Shown here: in pieces, positions 8,978 through 17,433 of the stretch
How positions within the stretch are numbered: position 1 is the first letter of the stretch
Layout: the number at the start of each line of letters is the position of its first letter
From: Microvirga ossetica
GTDB lineage: Bacteria; Pseudomonadota; Alphaproteobacteria; Rhizobiales; Beijerinckiaceae
Length of the DNA: 64,000 nt
Assembly: GCF_002741015.1 (NCBI RefSeq)
Contig: NZ_CP016616.1
Span: 2,823,501 to 2,887,500, forward strand
Direction: 5' to 3'
Translations under genes and position numbers: made by a program
Notes under the pieces: model-generated
The model's input: only the letters and a program-made list of their open reading frames with translations
What the model was told of the DNA's origin: nothing
Database searches by the model: none

Positions 8978-9012
8978 GGGTGGCGGTCTGAGCGGTCGCT
9001 TATAAAGTGTCA

Positions 9013-9117
9013 CCTCATCCTGAGGAGGATTGCGTGAGCAATCCGTCTCGAAGGAGCATCCAGTGCGCTCTGGATCCTCCTTCGAGACGCCGCTTTCAGC
9101 GGCTCCTCAGGATGAGG
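9013..9117. repeat. Palindromic intergenic repeat, family A
   Basis: A 105-bp inverted repeat bounded by CCTCATCCTGAGGAG and CTCCTCAGGATGAGG, with an inner pair GTCTCGAAGGA/TCCTTCGAGAC. It lies between convergent genes. A second full copy is at 28365-28470. Confidence 0.9.
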
Positions 9118-9144
9118 GTTCAGGTTAAGTCTTTGGCTTGCCTC

Positions 9145-9771
9145 CTAAGCCTGCCCCGCCCTCAGCGCCACTGTGGCGATTCCGGCGCCGATCAGCAGGC
9201 TGCCGCCGGTCCGGTTGATCGCGCGCATGGTCCGCGGGTTCTGCACGACACGGCGGGCCCGCGAGGCGATGAGGGCGTAGGTGATCACGTTCGCGAAGGC
9301 GAGGGTCAGGAAGGTCGCCCCGAACACGCCGATCTGCGGCAGGAGCGCGAGCTTCGGGTCGATGAACTGCGGCAGGAAGGCGATGAAGAAGGTCAGGCCC
9401 TTCGGGTTGAGCGCGGTGACGAGCCAGGCATGGCCCAGCATCTTCGCTGCGGATGCGGCATCGGTGCGCGGCTTGGCATCGAGCGCACCGCCGGCGCGCC
9501 AGAGCTTGATCCCGAGCCAGACCAGATAGGCGGCACCACACCATTTGAGGACCGTGAACAGGGTGGCCGAGGCCGCGAGCACGGCGCCTAACCCTAAGAG
9601 CGACAGGGTCATGGCGGTGAAATCGCCGAGCGCGACCCCGACGGCCATGGGCAGAGCGGTCCGCCAGCCCTGTCCCAGGGCATAGGAGACGACGAGGAGG
9701 ATCGTCGGGCCTGGAATCACGAGCAGCACGGCGGAGGCGGCGGTGAAGGCGAGCCAGGTCTCGAGCGTCAT
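9145..9771 (-). CDS. LysE/RhtB-family amino-acid exporter
   Basis: A 208-aa inner-membrane protein with about six hydrophobic segments. The family start motif is visible (LAFTAASAVLLVIPGPTILL, with the conserved PGP), as are GVALGDF, a charged linker at about 110-120, then NPKGLTFFIAFLPQFID. This is the standard length for LysE/RhtB exporters of amino acids or related small molecules. The ATG at 9771 follows GGGGAAA. No regulator is adjacent. The substrate is unknown. Confidence 0.9.
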   Translation of the reverse strand: MTLETWLAFTAASAVLLVIPGPTILLVVSYALGQGWRTALPMAVGVALGDFTAMTLSLLGLGAVLAASATLFTVLKWCGAAYLVWLGIKLWRAGGALDAKPRTDAASAAKMLGHAWLVTALNPKGLTFFIAFLPQFIDPKLALLPQIGVFGATFLTLAFANVITYALIASRARRVVQNPRTMRAINRTGGSLLIGAGIATVALRAGQA

Positions 9772-9960
9772 GGTGTTTCCCCGTTCGATCGCGCCATGCA
9801 GCCATAGAACGGCACCTCTGTCGAGGGCACCGCCTGCAGGGAAGCGGCAAGCGGCGCCTACCGGCTTCCGGTCAGGCTCCGGATTTGCGGGCCGAGGCCA
9901 ATGCGTGCTAACCGCGAGCCTTCCGGTGCAAGAGATTAAAGCAAGAGTTTCAGGCAGAGC

Positions 9961-11742
9961 ATGGCCCGCAAAATCCTCCTTCGGGGCGATACCCTTCCGT
10001 TGATCCGTCGCCTGTGGTGGGACTGGATGCGTCCGCACGCGAAGACGCTGGCCCTGGTGCTGCTGCTCGTGATCCTGGTCTCCGGCGCGACGGGCCTCTA
10101 CCCGGTGCTGATCAAGGCCGCCTTCGACGCCTTCGACGCCAAGGATGCGCAGGCCATCGCGCTGGCGCCGCTCTTCGTGATCGCGGTCACCTCCGTGAAG
10201 GGCTTCTCCCTGCTCGCGCTCACGATCCTTACCAACAAGGTCGTGACGCGGATCGAGGCCGACATGCAGACGGCGCTCTACGGCCACATGATCGAGGCGG
10301 ATCTCGCCCAGATCGGGCGCGAGAGCCCGGCCGCGCTGACCCAGCGCTTCACCACGGATTTCGCCTTCATCCGGGAGGCGCTCACCCGCCTTTCCACCGT
10401 GTTCCTGCGTGAGATCACGACGATCATCGCCCTGATCGCGGCGATGCTGTGGATCGACCCGGTCCTGACCATCGTGGCCGCCGTCATCGCGCCGTTCTTC
10501 GCCTATCCGGTCAACAAGATCGGCCGCAAGCTGCGTCGGGTCGCGATCTCGACCCAGGAGCAGTCTGGATCGATGGCGAGCCTCATCACCGAAAGCCTCG
10601 CGGGCACCCGGATCGCCAAGACCTATGGGCTCGAGCGCTATCTCAAGGCGAAGGCGGCCAAGACCTTCGACGACGTACGCGACCTCAAGATGAAGGCCGC
10701 CAATGCCCGCGGCCGGATGGACCCGATCCTCGAGACCGGCGGCGGCCTCGCGGTCGCCATCGTGCTCATTCTGATCGGCCATCGGATTCTCTCAGGCGGC
10801 AGCACGGTCGGCGATTTCACGGGCTTCGTCACCGCCCTCGTCATGGCAGCGCAGCCGATCCGGGCGCTCGGCAACCTCAACGCCATCGTGCAGGAGGCGG
10901 CCGCCGCCCTGCAGCGTACCTTCGCGATCATGGACGAGGCGCCCCGCATCCAGGACCGGCCGGAAGCCAAGCCGCTCCAGCTCGCGGGCGGCGAGGTCAG
11001 GTTTTCCAACCTCACCTTCTCCTATGACGGAGACGCCGTGGCCCTCGACCGGGTCAACCTCGTGGCCGAGGCCGGCGAGACCACGGCGCTGGTCGGCCGC
11101 TCGGGCTCGGGCAAATCGACGCTGCTTGCCCTCGTGCCGCGCCTCTACGACGTCAATCAGGGCGCCGTCCTGATCGACGGTCAGGATGTGCGGGACGTAA
11201 CCCTGGCGAGCCTGCGCCGCGACATCGCCGTGGTGAGCCAGGACGTGATCCTCTTCGACGACACCGTGCGGGCCAACATCGCCTTCGGACGGGCGGACGC
11301 CACCGACGAGGAGATTGTAGGGGCGGCCAAGGCCGCGGCGGCGCACGATTTCATCATGAAGCTGCCGGACGGCTACGACACGGTGGTCGGCACCGGCGGC
11401 GGGCGCCTCTCCGGCGGCGAGCGCCAACGCATCTCGCTGGCCCGCGCCTTCCTGAAGGACGCGCCGATCCTGCTCCTCGACGAGGCGACCAGCGCGCTCG
11501 ATTCCGAATCGGAGCGCCTCGTCCAGGACGCCATCCGCCGGCTCATGAAGGGCCGCACCACCCTCGTCATCGCGCACCGGCTCTCGACGGTGCGCAATGC
11601 GGAGAAGATCGTGGTGATGGAGAACGGCCGCATCGCGGAGACGGGATCGCACGAGGTCCTGATCGGCAAGGGCGGCGCCTATGCCCGCCTGCATCGGCTG
11701 CAGCTCGCCGACGATGGCGAGCACAGCCTCGTGACATCGTAG
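9961..11742 (+). CDS. MsbA-like ABC transporter, fused permease and ATPase (lipid flippase)
   Basis: A 593-aa half-transporter. An N-terminal six-helix exporter domain spans about residues 1-320. It is followed by an ATPase with Walker A GRSGSGKST (about 379), signature LSGGERQR (about 484), Walker B ILLLDEATSALD and the switch His in VIAHRLSTV. This is the layout of MsbA, which flips lipid A-core across the inner membrane. The lipid A acyl-chain cluster begins 1 kb downstream, which supports a lipid A or related lipid substrate. Other type IV exporters share the layout, so the substrate is inference. It converges with the phosphatase gene 15 bp downstream. Confidence 0.88.
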   Translation: MARKILLRGDTLPLIRRLWWDWMRPHAKTLALVLLLVILVSGATGLYPVLIKAAFDAFDAKDAQAIALAPLFVIAVTSVKGFSLLALTILTNKVVTRIEADMQTALYGHMIEADLAQIGRESPAALTQRFTTDFAFIREALTRLSTVFLREITTIIALIAAMLWIDPVLTIVAAVIAPFFAYPVNKIGRKLRRVAISTQEQSGSMASLITESLAGTRIAKTYGLERYLKAKAAKTFDDVRDLKMKAANARGRMDPILETGGGLAVAIVLILIGHRILSGGSTVGDFTGFVTALVMAAQPIRALGNLNAIVQEAAAALQRTFAIMDEAPRIQDRPEAKPLQLAGGEVRFSNLTFSYDGDAVALDRVNLVAEAGETTALVGRSGSGKSTLLALVPRLYDVNQGAVLIDGQDVRDVTLASLRRDIAVVSQDVILFDDTVRANIAFGRADATDEEIVGAAKAAAAHDFIMKLPDGYDTVVGTGGGRLSGGERQRISLARAFLKDAPILLLDEATSALDSESERLVQDAIRRLMKGRTTLVIAHRLSTVRNAEKIVVMENGRIAETGSHEVLIGKGGAYARLHRLQLADDGEHSLVTS

Positions 11743-11757
11743 TCCTCGAGCTGCGGC

Positions 11758-12480
11758 CTATTCGCGCCGCATGATGCGGTCGACGAGCAGGCTCGACCAG
11801 AAGCTCGGGCGGAAGTTCCGCTCCAGGGCTTCCGCGTCGTATTGCGTCTCGATCCAGGTCAGGAAGGGGATGCCCCTGGCCTCGCCTTCGCGGCGGTAGA
11901 GATCGAAGAATTCGTCGAGGATGCCGGTCTTCGAGAAGCGGAAATGGCCGTAGCGCATGGAGAGCTGGCGCTGGGCCTCGTCGATGGACTTGCCCTCGAA
12001 GGCCACGAGATAGAGGGCGGCGACGAAGCCGGCCCGGTCCGCCCCCGACTTGCAATGCAGGACGGCGGGATACTCGATTCTGTCGAAGAATTCCTTCGCG
12101 GAGAGCAGCGTCTCCCGGTCCGGTGCCCCGCGGGAGCGGACGATGAACTCTTCCAATTGGATGCCGAGCTTCTCGCAGGCCTCCTTCTGGAGCTGCCAGG
12201 ACCCGTGCTCGCGGCCGCCGCGCAGGTTGACGATGGTGCGCACGCCCTCGGCTTTGAGAGCAGCGATCTGGTGCGGGGCCGGCTGGGCCGAGCGCCACAG
12301 CCGGTCGGTGACCTGGTGCTTGTTCAGGTAAAACAGGCGGAAGACCCCGTGATCGGCCAGCAGCATATGGGCCCAGGCGCGCACACGTCCGGAGAGCCCC
12401 TCCACGGGCCGGTCCCAGCGCGCGATGCGGGCCATGCGGCGGGCATAGCGGATTTCAGGTTTGAGGAACCTGTTGAACAC
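11758..12480 (-). CDS. Tyrosine/dual-specificity phosphatase-like protein
   Basis: A 240-aa protein with the Cys-based phosphatase loop HCKSGADRAG (catalytic Cys143, Arg149), preceded by a beta strand with YPAVLHC. Upstream lies LWRSAQPAPHQIAALKAEGV, typical of DSP/PTP proteins near sugar- or lipid-phosphate pathways. There is no clear signal peptide or membrane helix, so it is probably cytoplasmic. It lies between an MsbA-like flippase gene and the acpXL operon, transcribed away from the latter. A role on a phosphorylated envelope precursor is possible but only inferred from position. Confidence 0.82.
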   Translation of the reverse strand: MFNRFLKPEIRYARRMARIARWDRPVEGLSGRVRAWAHMLLADHGVFRLFYLNKHQVTDRLWRSAQPAPHQIAALKAEGVRTIVNLRGGREHGSWQLQKEACEKLGIQLEEFIVRSRGAPDRETLLSAKEFFDRIEYPAVLHCKSGADRAGFVAALYLVAFEGKSIDEAQRQLSMRYGHFRFSKTGILDEFFDLYRREGEARGIPFLTWIETQYDAEALERNFRPSFWSSLLVDRIMRRE

Positions 12481-12787
12481 GTGGATCCAAGCAATCTGTT
12501 GTCGGTGTAAGACAATTCGGTGTTTGGCCGAAGGCCGCCCTTATCGACGATGGCAGCCGATTAATCAATCGCCTAGCCCTCGAGTGGTTGCCGCAGGCAG
12601 AATCGGGGTCTCCGGCTCAGGTTCGAGCTTAAGGAATGCAACCAATCGGTTGCCGCCCTGCGGCCTCTCGTGTAAGGGGTGCCGTTCGAAACAACCCTCC
12701 TCGACGAAAAGAGCGGCTGGACACCGGGCCTCAAGCTTGCCGGCGCTGAATCGTTGAGACCAACAAGCACTTCAGGAGAGCGGCGTC
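12481..12787. other. Intergenic region upstream of acpXL
   Basis: 307 bp between divergent genes. It should hold the promoters for the phosphatase and the acpXL operon. I see no palindromic repeat here and no clear sigma-70 hexamer pair. AGGAGA lies about eight bases before the acpXL ATG. 'accaatcggttgccg' and 'cgagtggttgccgc' form a loose direct repeat of unknown meaning. Confidence 0.5.
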
Positions 12788-13069
12788 ATGTCGTCCACCT
12801 TCGAGACCGTCGCCGGCATCATTTCGGAGACCGCCGATATCCCGCGCGAGCAGATCACGCCCGAGAGCCATGCCATCGAGGATCTCGGCATCGACTCGCT
12901 CGCCTTCCTCGACATCGCCTTTGCGATCGACAAGGCCTTCGGGATCAAGCTGCCCCTGGAGCAATGGACGCAGGAAGTGAACGAGGGCAAGGCCCCGGCC
13001 GAGGAATACTTCGTCCTCAAGAACCTCGTGTCGCGCATCGACGCGCTGGTTGCCGCCAAGCAGGCCTGA
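12788..13069 (+). CDS. acpXL: Special acyl carrier protein AcpXL for very-long-chain fatty acid
   Basis: A 93-aa acyl carrier protein. Ser37 in the motif GIDSLAFLD carries the phosphopantetheine arm. The sequence matches the rhizobial AcpXL type ([20 protein letters not shown], then a long C-terminal helix) rather than the housekeeping ACP. AcpXL carries the growing C28-type hydroxy fatty acid that LpxXL later moves to lipid A. It is the first gene of the cluster, with AGGAGA before the ATG. A family B repeat separates it from the dehydratase gene. Confidence 0.95.
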   Translation: MSSTFETVAGIISETADIPREQITPESHAIEDLGIDSLAFLDIAFAIDKAFGIKLPLEQWTQEVNEGKAPAEEYFVLKNLVSRIDALVAAKQA

Positions 13070-13137
13070 TACCTTAAAACTCCATCCCGGCGAGTAAGCC
13101 TTTGATACGCCAGCCGGGGTGGCAGGCGCGACGCAGC

Positions 13138-13246
13138 CCTCCTCTCCCTTGCGGGGAGGAGTTGGAGGTGGGGGTGTAAGCGCCACGCTGGTCCAGTTCA
13201 TCGCTGGCACCCCCACCCCTAGCCCCTCCCCACAAGGGGGAGGGGG
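13138..13246. repeat. Family B palindromic repeat inside the acpXL operon
   Basis: Arms 'cctctcccttgcggggagga' and 'tccccacaagggggagggg' around an inner sequence 'acgctggtccagttc', which is nearly the same as in the copy at 25.8 kb. The right end runs into the leader of the next gene. Confidence 0.88.
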
Positions 13247-13267
13247 AACAGGTTCTGCAAAAAGCAA

Positions 13268-13729
13268 ATGCGCCTCGAATATTTTGAAATGATCGACCGG
13301 GTGACGAGCCTCGACCGCGAGACCAAGCGGATCGAGGTGTCCTCCACCGTTCCGCAGGAAAGCCCTGTCTTCGAAGGGCACTTCCCCGGCCATCCCCTCG
13401 TGCCCGGCGTTCTTCTCACCGAGACCATGGCCCAGGCTTCGGGCTATCTCGTGCTCGGCCTGATGGGCTTTACCCACATGCCGTTCCTGATGGGCGTCGA
13501 CAAGGCGCGCTTCCGCACCTTCGTCGGACCGGGTACGGTGCTCACCGTCACGGCGCAGCTGGAGCATGAGGGCTCGGGCTATGCGGTGACCAAGGCCAAG
13601 ATTGCGGCCGAGGGCAAGCCGATCTGCGACGCGGAGCTGCGCTTCCGGATCATGCCCTTCCCGGAAGGCATGGATGGCCTGATGCGCGCTCAAGCCCGGC
13701 GCATCGGCCTCCTCGAGGAGAGTGTTTGA
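13268..13729 (+). CDS. fabZXL: 3-hydroxyacyl-ACP dehydratase, FabZ-like (FabZXL)
   Basis: A 153-aa hotdog-fold dehydratase. The FabZ signature GHFPGHPLVPGVLLTETMAQ is present, with catalytic His38 and Glu52. It removes water from 3-hydroxyacyl-AcpXL in each elongation cycle. The gene overlaps the next by one base (TGATG), so the two are translationally coupled. The start ATG lies just after the repeat; the ribosome-binding site is weak, and a second ATG exists at residue 8. The symbol follows the rhizobial cluster naming. Confidence 0.92.
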   Translation: MRLEYFEMIDRVTSLDRETKRIEVSSTVPQESPVFEGHFPGHPLVPGVLLTETMAQASGYLVLGLMGFTHMPFLMGVDKARFRTFVGPGTVLTVTAQLEHEGSGYAVTKAKIAAEGKPICDAELRFRIMPFPEGMDGLMRAQARRIGLLEESV

Positions 13730-14853
13730 TGCGGGATGTGGTCATCACGGGGATCGGTCTCGTCTCCAGCGCCGGAGAAGGCCTGGAGGCGCATCTGACG
13801 GCGCTTGCGAGCGGCAGCGCCCCGAAAACGGATGCCGACACCTTCGCACCCTTTACGGTTCACCCCGTCGGCTCGCTGGAATGGGACCGGCAGATCCCGA
13901 AGAAGTCCGATCAGCGGCAGATGGAGGCCTGGCAGAGGCTCGGCTGCTACGCCGCGGGCCTCGCCCTCGACGCCGCTGGCGCCAAGGAGGATGCGGCCCT
14001 GAAGAGCCGCATGCAGCTCATCGTCGCCGCCGGCGGCGGCGAGCGCGACTACGCGGTCGACGGGCAGATCCTCACCGGCCTGGCGAAAGCCGACAATCCG
14101 GGCGTCTTCCTCAACGAGCGCCTGATGGGCGATCTTCGCCCGACCCTCTTTCTCGCCCAGCTCTCGAACCTGCTCGCCGGCAACATCTCCATCGTCCATG
14201 GCGTGACGGGGGCCTCCCGCACCTTCATGGGTGAGGAATCGAGCGGGGTCGATGCGATCCGCATCGCCCGCGAGCGCATCGCCTCCAGCCAGGACGACAT
14301 CTTCCTCGTCGGCGGGGCCTACAATGCCGAGCGTCCCGACGTGCTCCTGATCTACGAGATGGGCGGCTTCCTCTGGAAGAAGCCCTATCGGCCGGTCCGG
14401 GAACGCCCGGCGGAGGGCGGCGGCATGATTCTCGGATCGGGCGCCTGCTTCCTGGTGCTGGAATCCCGCGAGCATGCCGCCTCGCGCGGTGCGAAGCCGC
14501 TTGCGGCCGTCGCGGGCGTCGCCTCCGACCGCTCCCGCCGCAGGGCCGGCAGCGTCGAGGCAGCGCTCCATGCCCTGTCGAAGCAGCTCGGAGCCAAGCC
14601 CGACGTGGTTTTGTCCGGCGCGACCGGCATCAAGGGCATCACGGACGAGGAGCAGGCGGCTCTCAAGGACATCGCGCCGAAGGCCGCCGTGCATGCCACC
14701 GGCGATCTCGTCGGTCACACGATCGAGGCACAGGCTGCCACGGGCGTGGCGATTGCCGCAGGGCTGATCGCCGAGCGCAAGGCGGGCGAGGCGCTCGTCA
14801 CCTCCGTCGGCCATTGGCGCGGCGAGGGCGCCATCCGGCTCACAAAGGCTTGA
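13729..14853 (+). CDS. fabF2XL: Degenerate beta-ketoacyl-ACP synthase, FabF2XL (chain-length-factor-like)
   Basis: A 374-aa thiolase-fold protein of the KAS II family that lacks most active-site residues. The elbow Cys is replaced by Ser163 in GVTGASRTF. The first catalytic His (NAHGTST in its neighbour) is replaced within LSGATGIKG, and the Lys before the second His is Gly (TGDLVGH). Only that last His remains. It is shorter than a normal FabF (about 410-420 aa). It overlaps fabZXL by one base and lies 10 bp before the intact ketosynthase. This is how the catalytically silent chain-length factor of type II polyketide synthases is paired, so a heterodimer with FabF1XL is likely. Confidence 0.9.
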   Translation: MRDVVITGIGLVSSAGEGLEAHLTALASGSAPKTDADTFAPFTVHPVGSLEWDRQIPKKSDQRQMEAWQRLGCYAAGLALDAAGAKEDAALKSRMQLIVAAGGGERDYAVDGQILTGLAKADNPGVFLNERLMGDLRPTLFLAQLSNLLAGNISIVHGVTGASRTFMGEESSGVDAIRIARERIASSQDDIFLVGGAYNAERPDVLLIYEMGGFLWKKPYRPVRERPAEGGGMILGSGACFLVLESREHAASRGAKPLAAVAGVASDRSRRRAGSVEAALHALSKQLGAKPDVVLSGATGIKGITDEEQAALKDIAPKAAVHATGDLVGHTIEAQAATGVAIAAGLIAERKAGEALVTSVGHWRGEGAIRLTKA

Positions 14854-14863
14854 GGAGAAGGCA

Positions 14864-16138
14864 ATGGCGCTTCGCGACACGAAAGGCCGTCCGCTCGTCG
14901 CCGTCACCGGCATGGGCGTGGTCACATCCCTCGGCGAGGGCAAGGACGACACCTGGGCCGCCCTGACGGCGGGCAAATCCGGCATCCACCGCATCGAGCG
15001 CTTTCCCACGGAAGGCCTGCGCACCACGATTGCGGGCACCATCGACTCGGTCGATGTGGAGCCCTTCTGCGCGCCGGTGCTCTCCGAGCGCCTCGCCACG
15101 CTGGCGGCGGCGGAGGCCATCGGCCAGTCCGGGCTTGCTCAAGAGGATTTCCCGGGCGCTCTGTTCATCGCCGTGCCTCCCGTCGAGATGGAATGGCCGC
15201 AGCGCGAGGCCCTCGCCGAGGCCTCGGGCCAAACCGGTGACGTCACCTATAAGGATCTTCTCACGGCCGCTGCCACGGGCCGCTTCAAGCCGTGGCACGA
15301 CCTCTTCATCTTCGGCACGGTGGCCGACCGGGTCGCCGACCGCTTCGGCACCAAGGGCTCGCCGATCTCGCTCTCCACCGCCTGCTCGTCCGGCGCCACC
15401 GCGATCCAGCTCGGCGTCGAGGCGATCCGCCGCGGCGAGACGGATGCGGCGCTCTGCATCGGCACCGACGGCTCGGTCAATCCCGAGTCGCTGATCCGCT
15501 TCTCGCTGCTCTCGGCGCTCTCGACCCAGAACGAGAATCCGGAAGGCGCGTCAAAACCCTTCTCCAAGAACCGCGACGGCTTCGTCATGGGCGAGGGTGG
15601 CGCGGCGCTCGTTTTGGAGAACGCGGACAGCGCGAAGGCGCGCGGCGCGAAAATCCTCGGCTACGTGCTCGGCTGCGGCGAAAAGGGCGACGGCTTCCAC
15701 CGCACCCGCTCCTCGCCGGACGGCATGCCCGCCATCACGGCGATCCGCCAGGCGCTGGACGATGCCGGTCTTACGCCCGACGAGATCGGCTACATCAACG
15801 CCCACGGCACTTCGACGCCGGAGAACGACAAGATGGAGGCCATGAGCTGCACCGCCGTGTTCGGCGAGCGCATGGCCCATCTACCGATCTCCTCGAACAA
15901 GTCGATGATCGGCCATACGCTCACCGCCGCCGGCGCGGTCGAGGCGGTGATGTCGCTCCTGACGCTGGCCACCGGCCGCATTCCGCCGACGATCAACCAT
16001 CAGGTGCCGGATCCCGCGATCCCGCTCGACGTGGTGCCGAACGTCGCCCGGGATGCGAGCGTGAATTACGTGCTTTCGAACTCCTTCGGCTTCGGCGGCC
16101 AGAACACCTGCCTCGTCTTCGGGGCCGAGCCGAAGTGA
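14864..16138 (+). CDS. fabF1XL: Beta-ketoacyl-ACP synthase II-like, FabF1XL
   Basis: A 424-aa condensing enzyme with the full Cys-His-His set: Cys174 (STACSSGAT), His314 (NAHGTSTPEND) and His351 (NKSMIGHTLTAAGA), plus the GFGGQN loop near the C terminus. It extends the acyl chain on AcpXL with malonyl units. It lies directly after the degenerate partner, with GAGGAGAAGGC as the ribosome-binding region. A family B repeat follows before the reductase gene. Confidence 0.94.
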   Translation: MALRDTKGRPLVAVTGMGVVTSLGEGKDDTWAALTAGKSGIHRIERFPTEGLRTTIAGTIDSVDVEPFCAPVLSERLATLAAAEAIGQSGLAQEDFPGALFIAVPPVEMEWPQREALAEASGQTGDVTYKDLLTAAATGRFKPWHDLFIFGTVADRVADRFGTKGSPISLSTACSSGATAIQLGVEAIRRGETDAALCIGTDGSVNPESLIRFSLLSALSTQNENPEGASKPFSKNRDGFVMGEGGAALVLENADSAKARGAKILGYVLGCGEKGDGFHRTRSSPDGMPAITAIRQALDDAGLTPDEIGYINAHGTSTPENDKMEAMSCTAVFGERMAHLPISSNKSMIGHTLTAAGAVEAVMSLLTLATGRIPPTINHQVPDPAIPLDVVPNVARDASVNYVLSNSFGFGGQNTCLVFGAEPK

Positions 16139-16180
16139 TGGCCATGGGCCAAGCATCTTTTCTGACGAGCGCCAACCGAC

Positions 16181-16290
16181 CCTCTCCCCCCTTGTGGGGG
16201 AGAGTTGGAGAGGGGGGTGTGAGCGGTAGCCTGTCAAAGTCTGGCGCCGGCACCCCCACCCCTAACCCCTCCCCACAAGGGGGAGGAGGA
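16181..16290. repeat. Family B palindromic repeat inside the acpXL operon
   Basis: Arms 'cctctcccccc ttgtggggg' and 'ccccacaagggggaggagg'. It fills the gap between the ketosynthase and reductase genes. GGAGGAGG at its right end lies about 20 bp before the next ATG. Confidence 0.87.
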
Positions 16291-16307
16291 TTTTCGGAGT
16301 TCAATTT

Positions 16308-17054
16308 ATGACCCGGGTTCTGGTGACAGGCGGCGGCAAGGGCGTCGGCGCCGCCATCGTGCGGGCCTTGGTGGTGGCCGGGCACGACGTCGACTTCACC
16401 TACCGCTCCTCGGGCGATGCTGCGAAGGCTCTCGCCGCCGAGCTGGTGCAGGCGAATGCCGGCCGCACCGTCACGGCCCATGAAGTCGACCTGTCAGACA
16501 AGGCGGCTCTGGACACCTTCTGCGAGAGCATCGAAGGCGAGGTCTTCTTCGGCCTCGTGCACAATGCCGGCCAGCCCTACGATGCGCTCGCCGCCATGAT
16601 GCAGCAGGACAAGGCCGAAGCCGCCATGCAGGTGAACTTCTGGTCGTTCACCCGCATCGCCAAGGCGCTCATGCGCGGCATGATCCGCGCCAAGCAGGGC
16701 CGCATCGTCGCCATCGGCTCGGTGGCGGCGCTGCAGGGCAATCCGGGCAATGCGGCCTATGCGGCGTCCAAGGGCGCGCTGATCTCCTATTGCCGCACGC
16801 TCTCCGTCGAGACCGCCAAGCGCAATGTCACGGTCAACGTGATCGCGCCGGGCTTCATCGACACGGACATGATGGCGCCCTACGCCGCCTACCGCGACAA
16901 CATGGAAAAGCAGATCCCGGCGGGCCGCTTCGCCAAGCCGGAGGAGATCGCGGGCCTCGCCGCCTTCCTCCTGTCCGATCCCGCCGCCTACATCACCGGC
17001 GCAGTGCTTCCCATCGACGGTGGGCTCACCTCGATGCTCGGCGTGCATCGGTAG
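16308..17054 (+). CDS. 3-oxoacyl-ACP reductase, FabG-like SDR
   Basis: A 248-aa short-chain dehydrogenase. It has the NAD(P) loop VTGGGKGVG, the NAG motif (HNAGQPYD), Ser in IGSVAALQG and the catalytic Tyr-Lys in YAASKG, and ends IDGGLTSM. It most likely reduces 3-oxoacyl-AcpXL in the same cycle as the neighbouring ketosynthase and dehydratase. The ATG follows CGGAG. The well-known rhizobial acpXL clusters are not always described with their own FabG, so the assignment to the pathway rests on position. Confidence 0.88.
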   Translation: MTRVLVTGGGKGVGAAIVRALVVAGHDVDFTYRSSGDAAKALAAELVQANAGRTVTAHEVDLSDKAALDTFCESIEGEVFFGLVHNAGQPYDALAAMMQQDKAEAAMQVNFWSFTRIAKALMRGMIRAKQGRIVAIGSVAALQGNPGNAAYAASKGALISYCRTLSVETAKRNVTVNVIAPGFIDTDMMAPYAAYRDNMEKQIPAGRFAKPEEIAGLAAFLLSDPAAYITGAVLPIDGGLTSMLGVHR

Positions 17055-17433
17055 ATACGACGTCGTCCCGGGGCAGCGGAGCAGATCCGGTTCACTTTCA
17101 GGATGAAGCACTGTCATCCCGGCGAAGGCCGGGATCCATAACCACGACCCTAATCCAGTTCGGCGCCGTCAGCGGTTATGGATTCCCGCCTCCGCGGGAA
17201 TGACAGTCGAGTTTCCAGAACGCTACCTGCACCCGATCCCGGATTGGCTGCGCCGTCCGGGATGACGGCTTGAGCTTAGGCCGGAACTTGCCATCCGCTC
17301 CGCCGCCCTTTAAGCCCCCGCAAGCAATTTCTCCGCGTCATGGCCGGGCTTGTCCCGGCCATCCACGTCTTTGCCCGGCAAGACGAAGATCCCCGGAACA
17401 AGTCCGAGGATGACGATGACAAGGATTTTACGC
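17055..17433. repeat. Repeat-filled gap within the lipid A cluster (family C and related palindromes)
   Basis: 379 bp with no gene. It holds a family C palindrome (about 17111-17206: 'ctgtcatcccggcgaaggc' paired with 'gcctccgcgggaatgacag'). A second small palindrome, 'gatcccggattgg ... ccgtccgggatgacgg', follows at about 17240-17270. A 'catggccgggcttgtcccggcca' hairpin lies at about 17340-17362. AAGGA at 17421 serves the next gene. Confidence 0.8.

Noticed and set aside
6452..9013. 853-codon open frame antisense to the PDH E1-like gene
   Set aside because: Same cause; the plus-strand protein has clear thiamine-diphosphate motifs, and the antisense frame would run through the tRNA-Gly terminator.
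9145..10782. 545-codon minus-strand frame including LysE
   Set aside because: Only the last 208 codons are the LysE exporter; the rest is antisense to the MsbA-like gene. Start placed at 9771.
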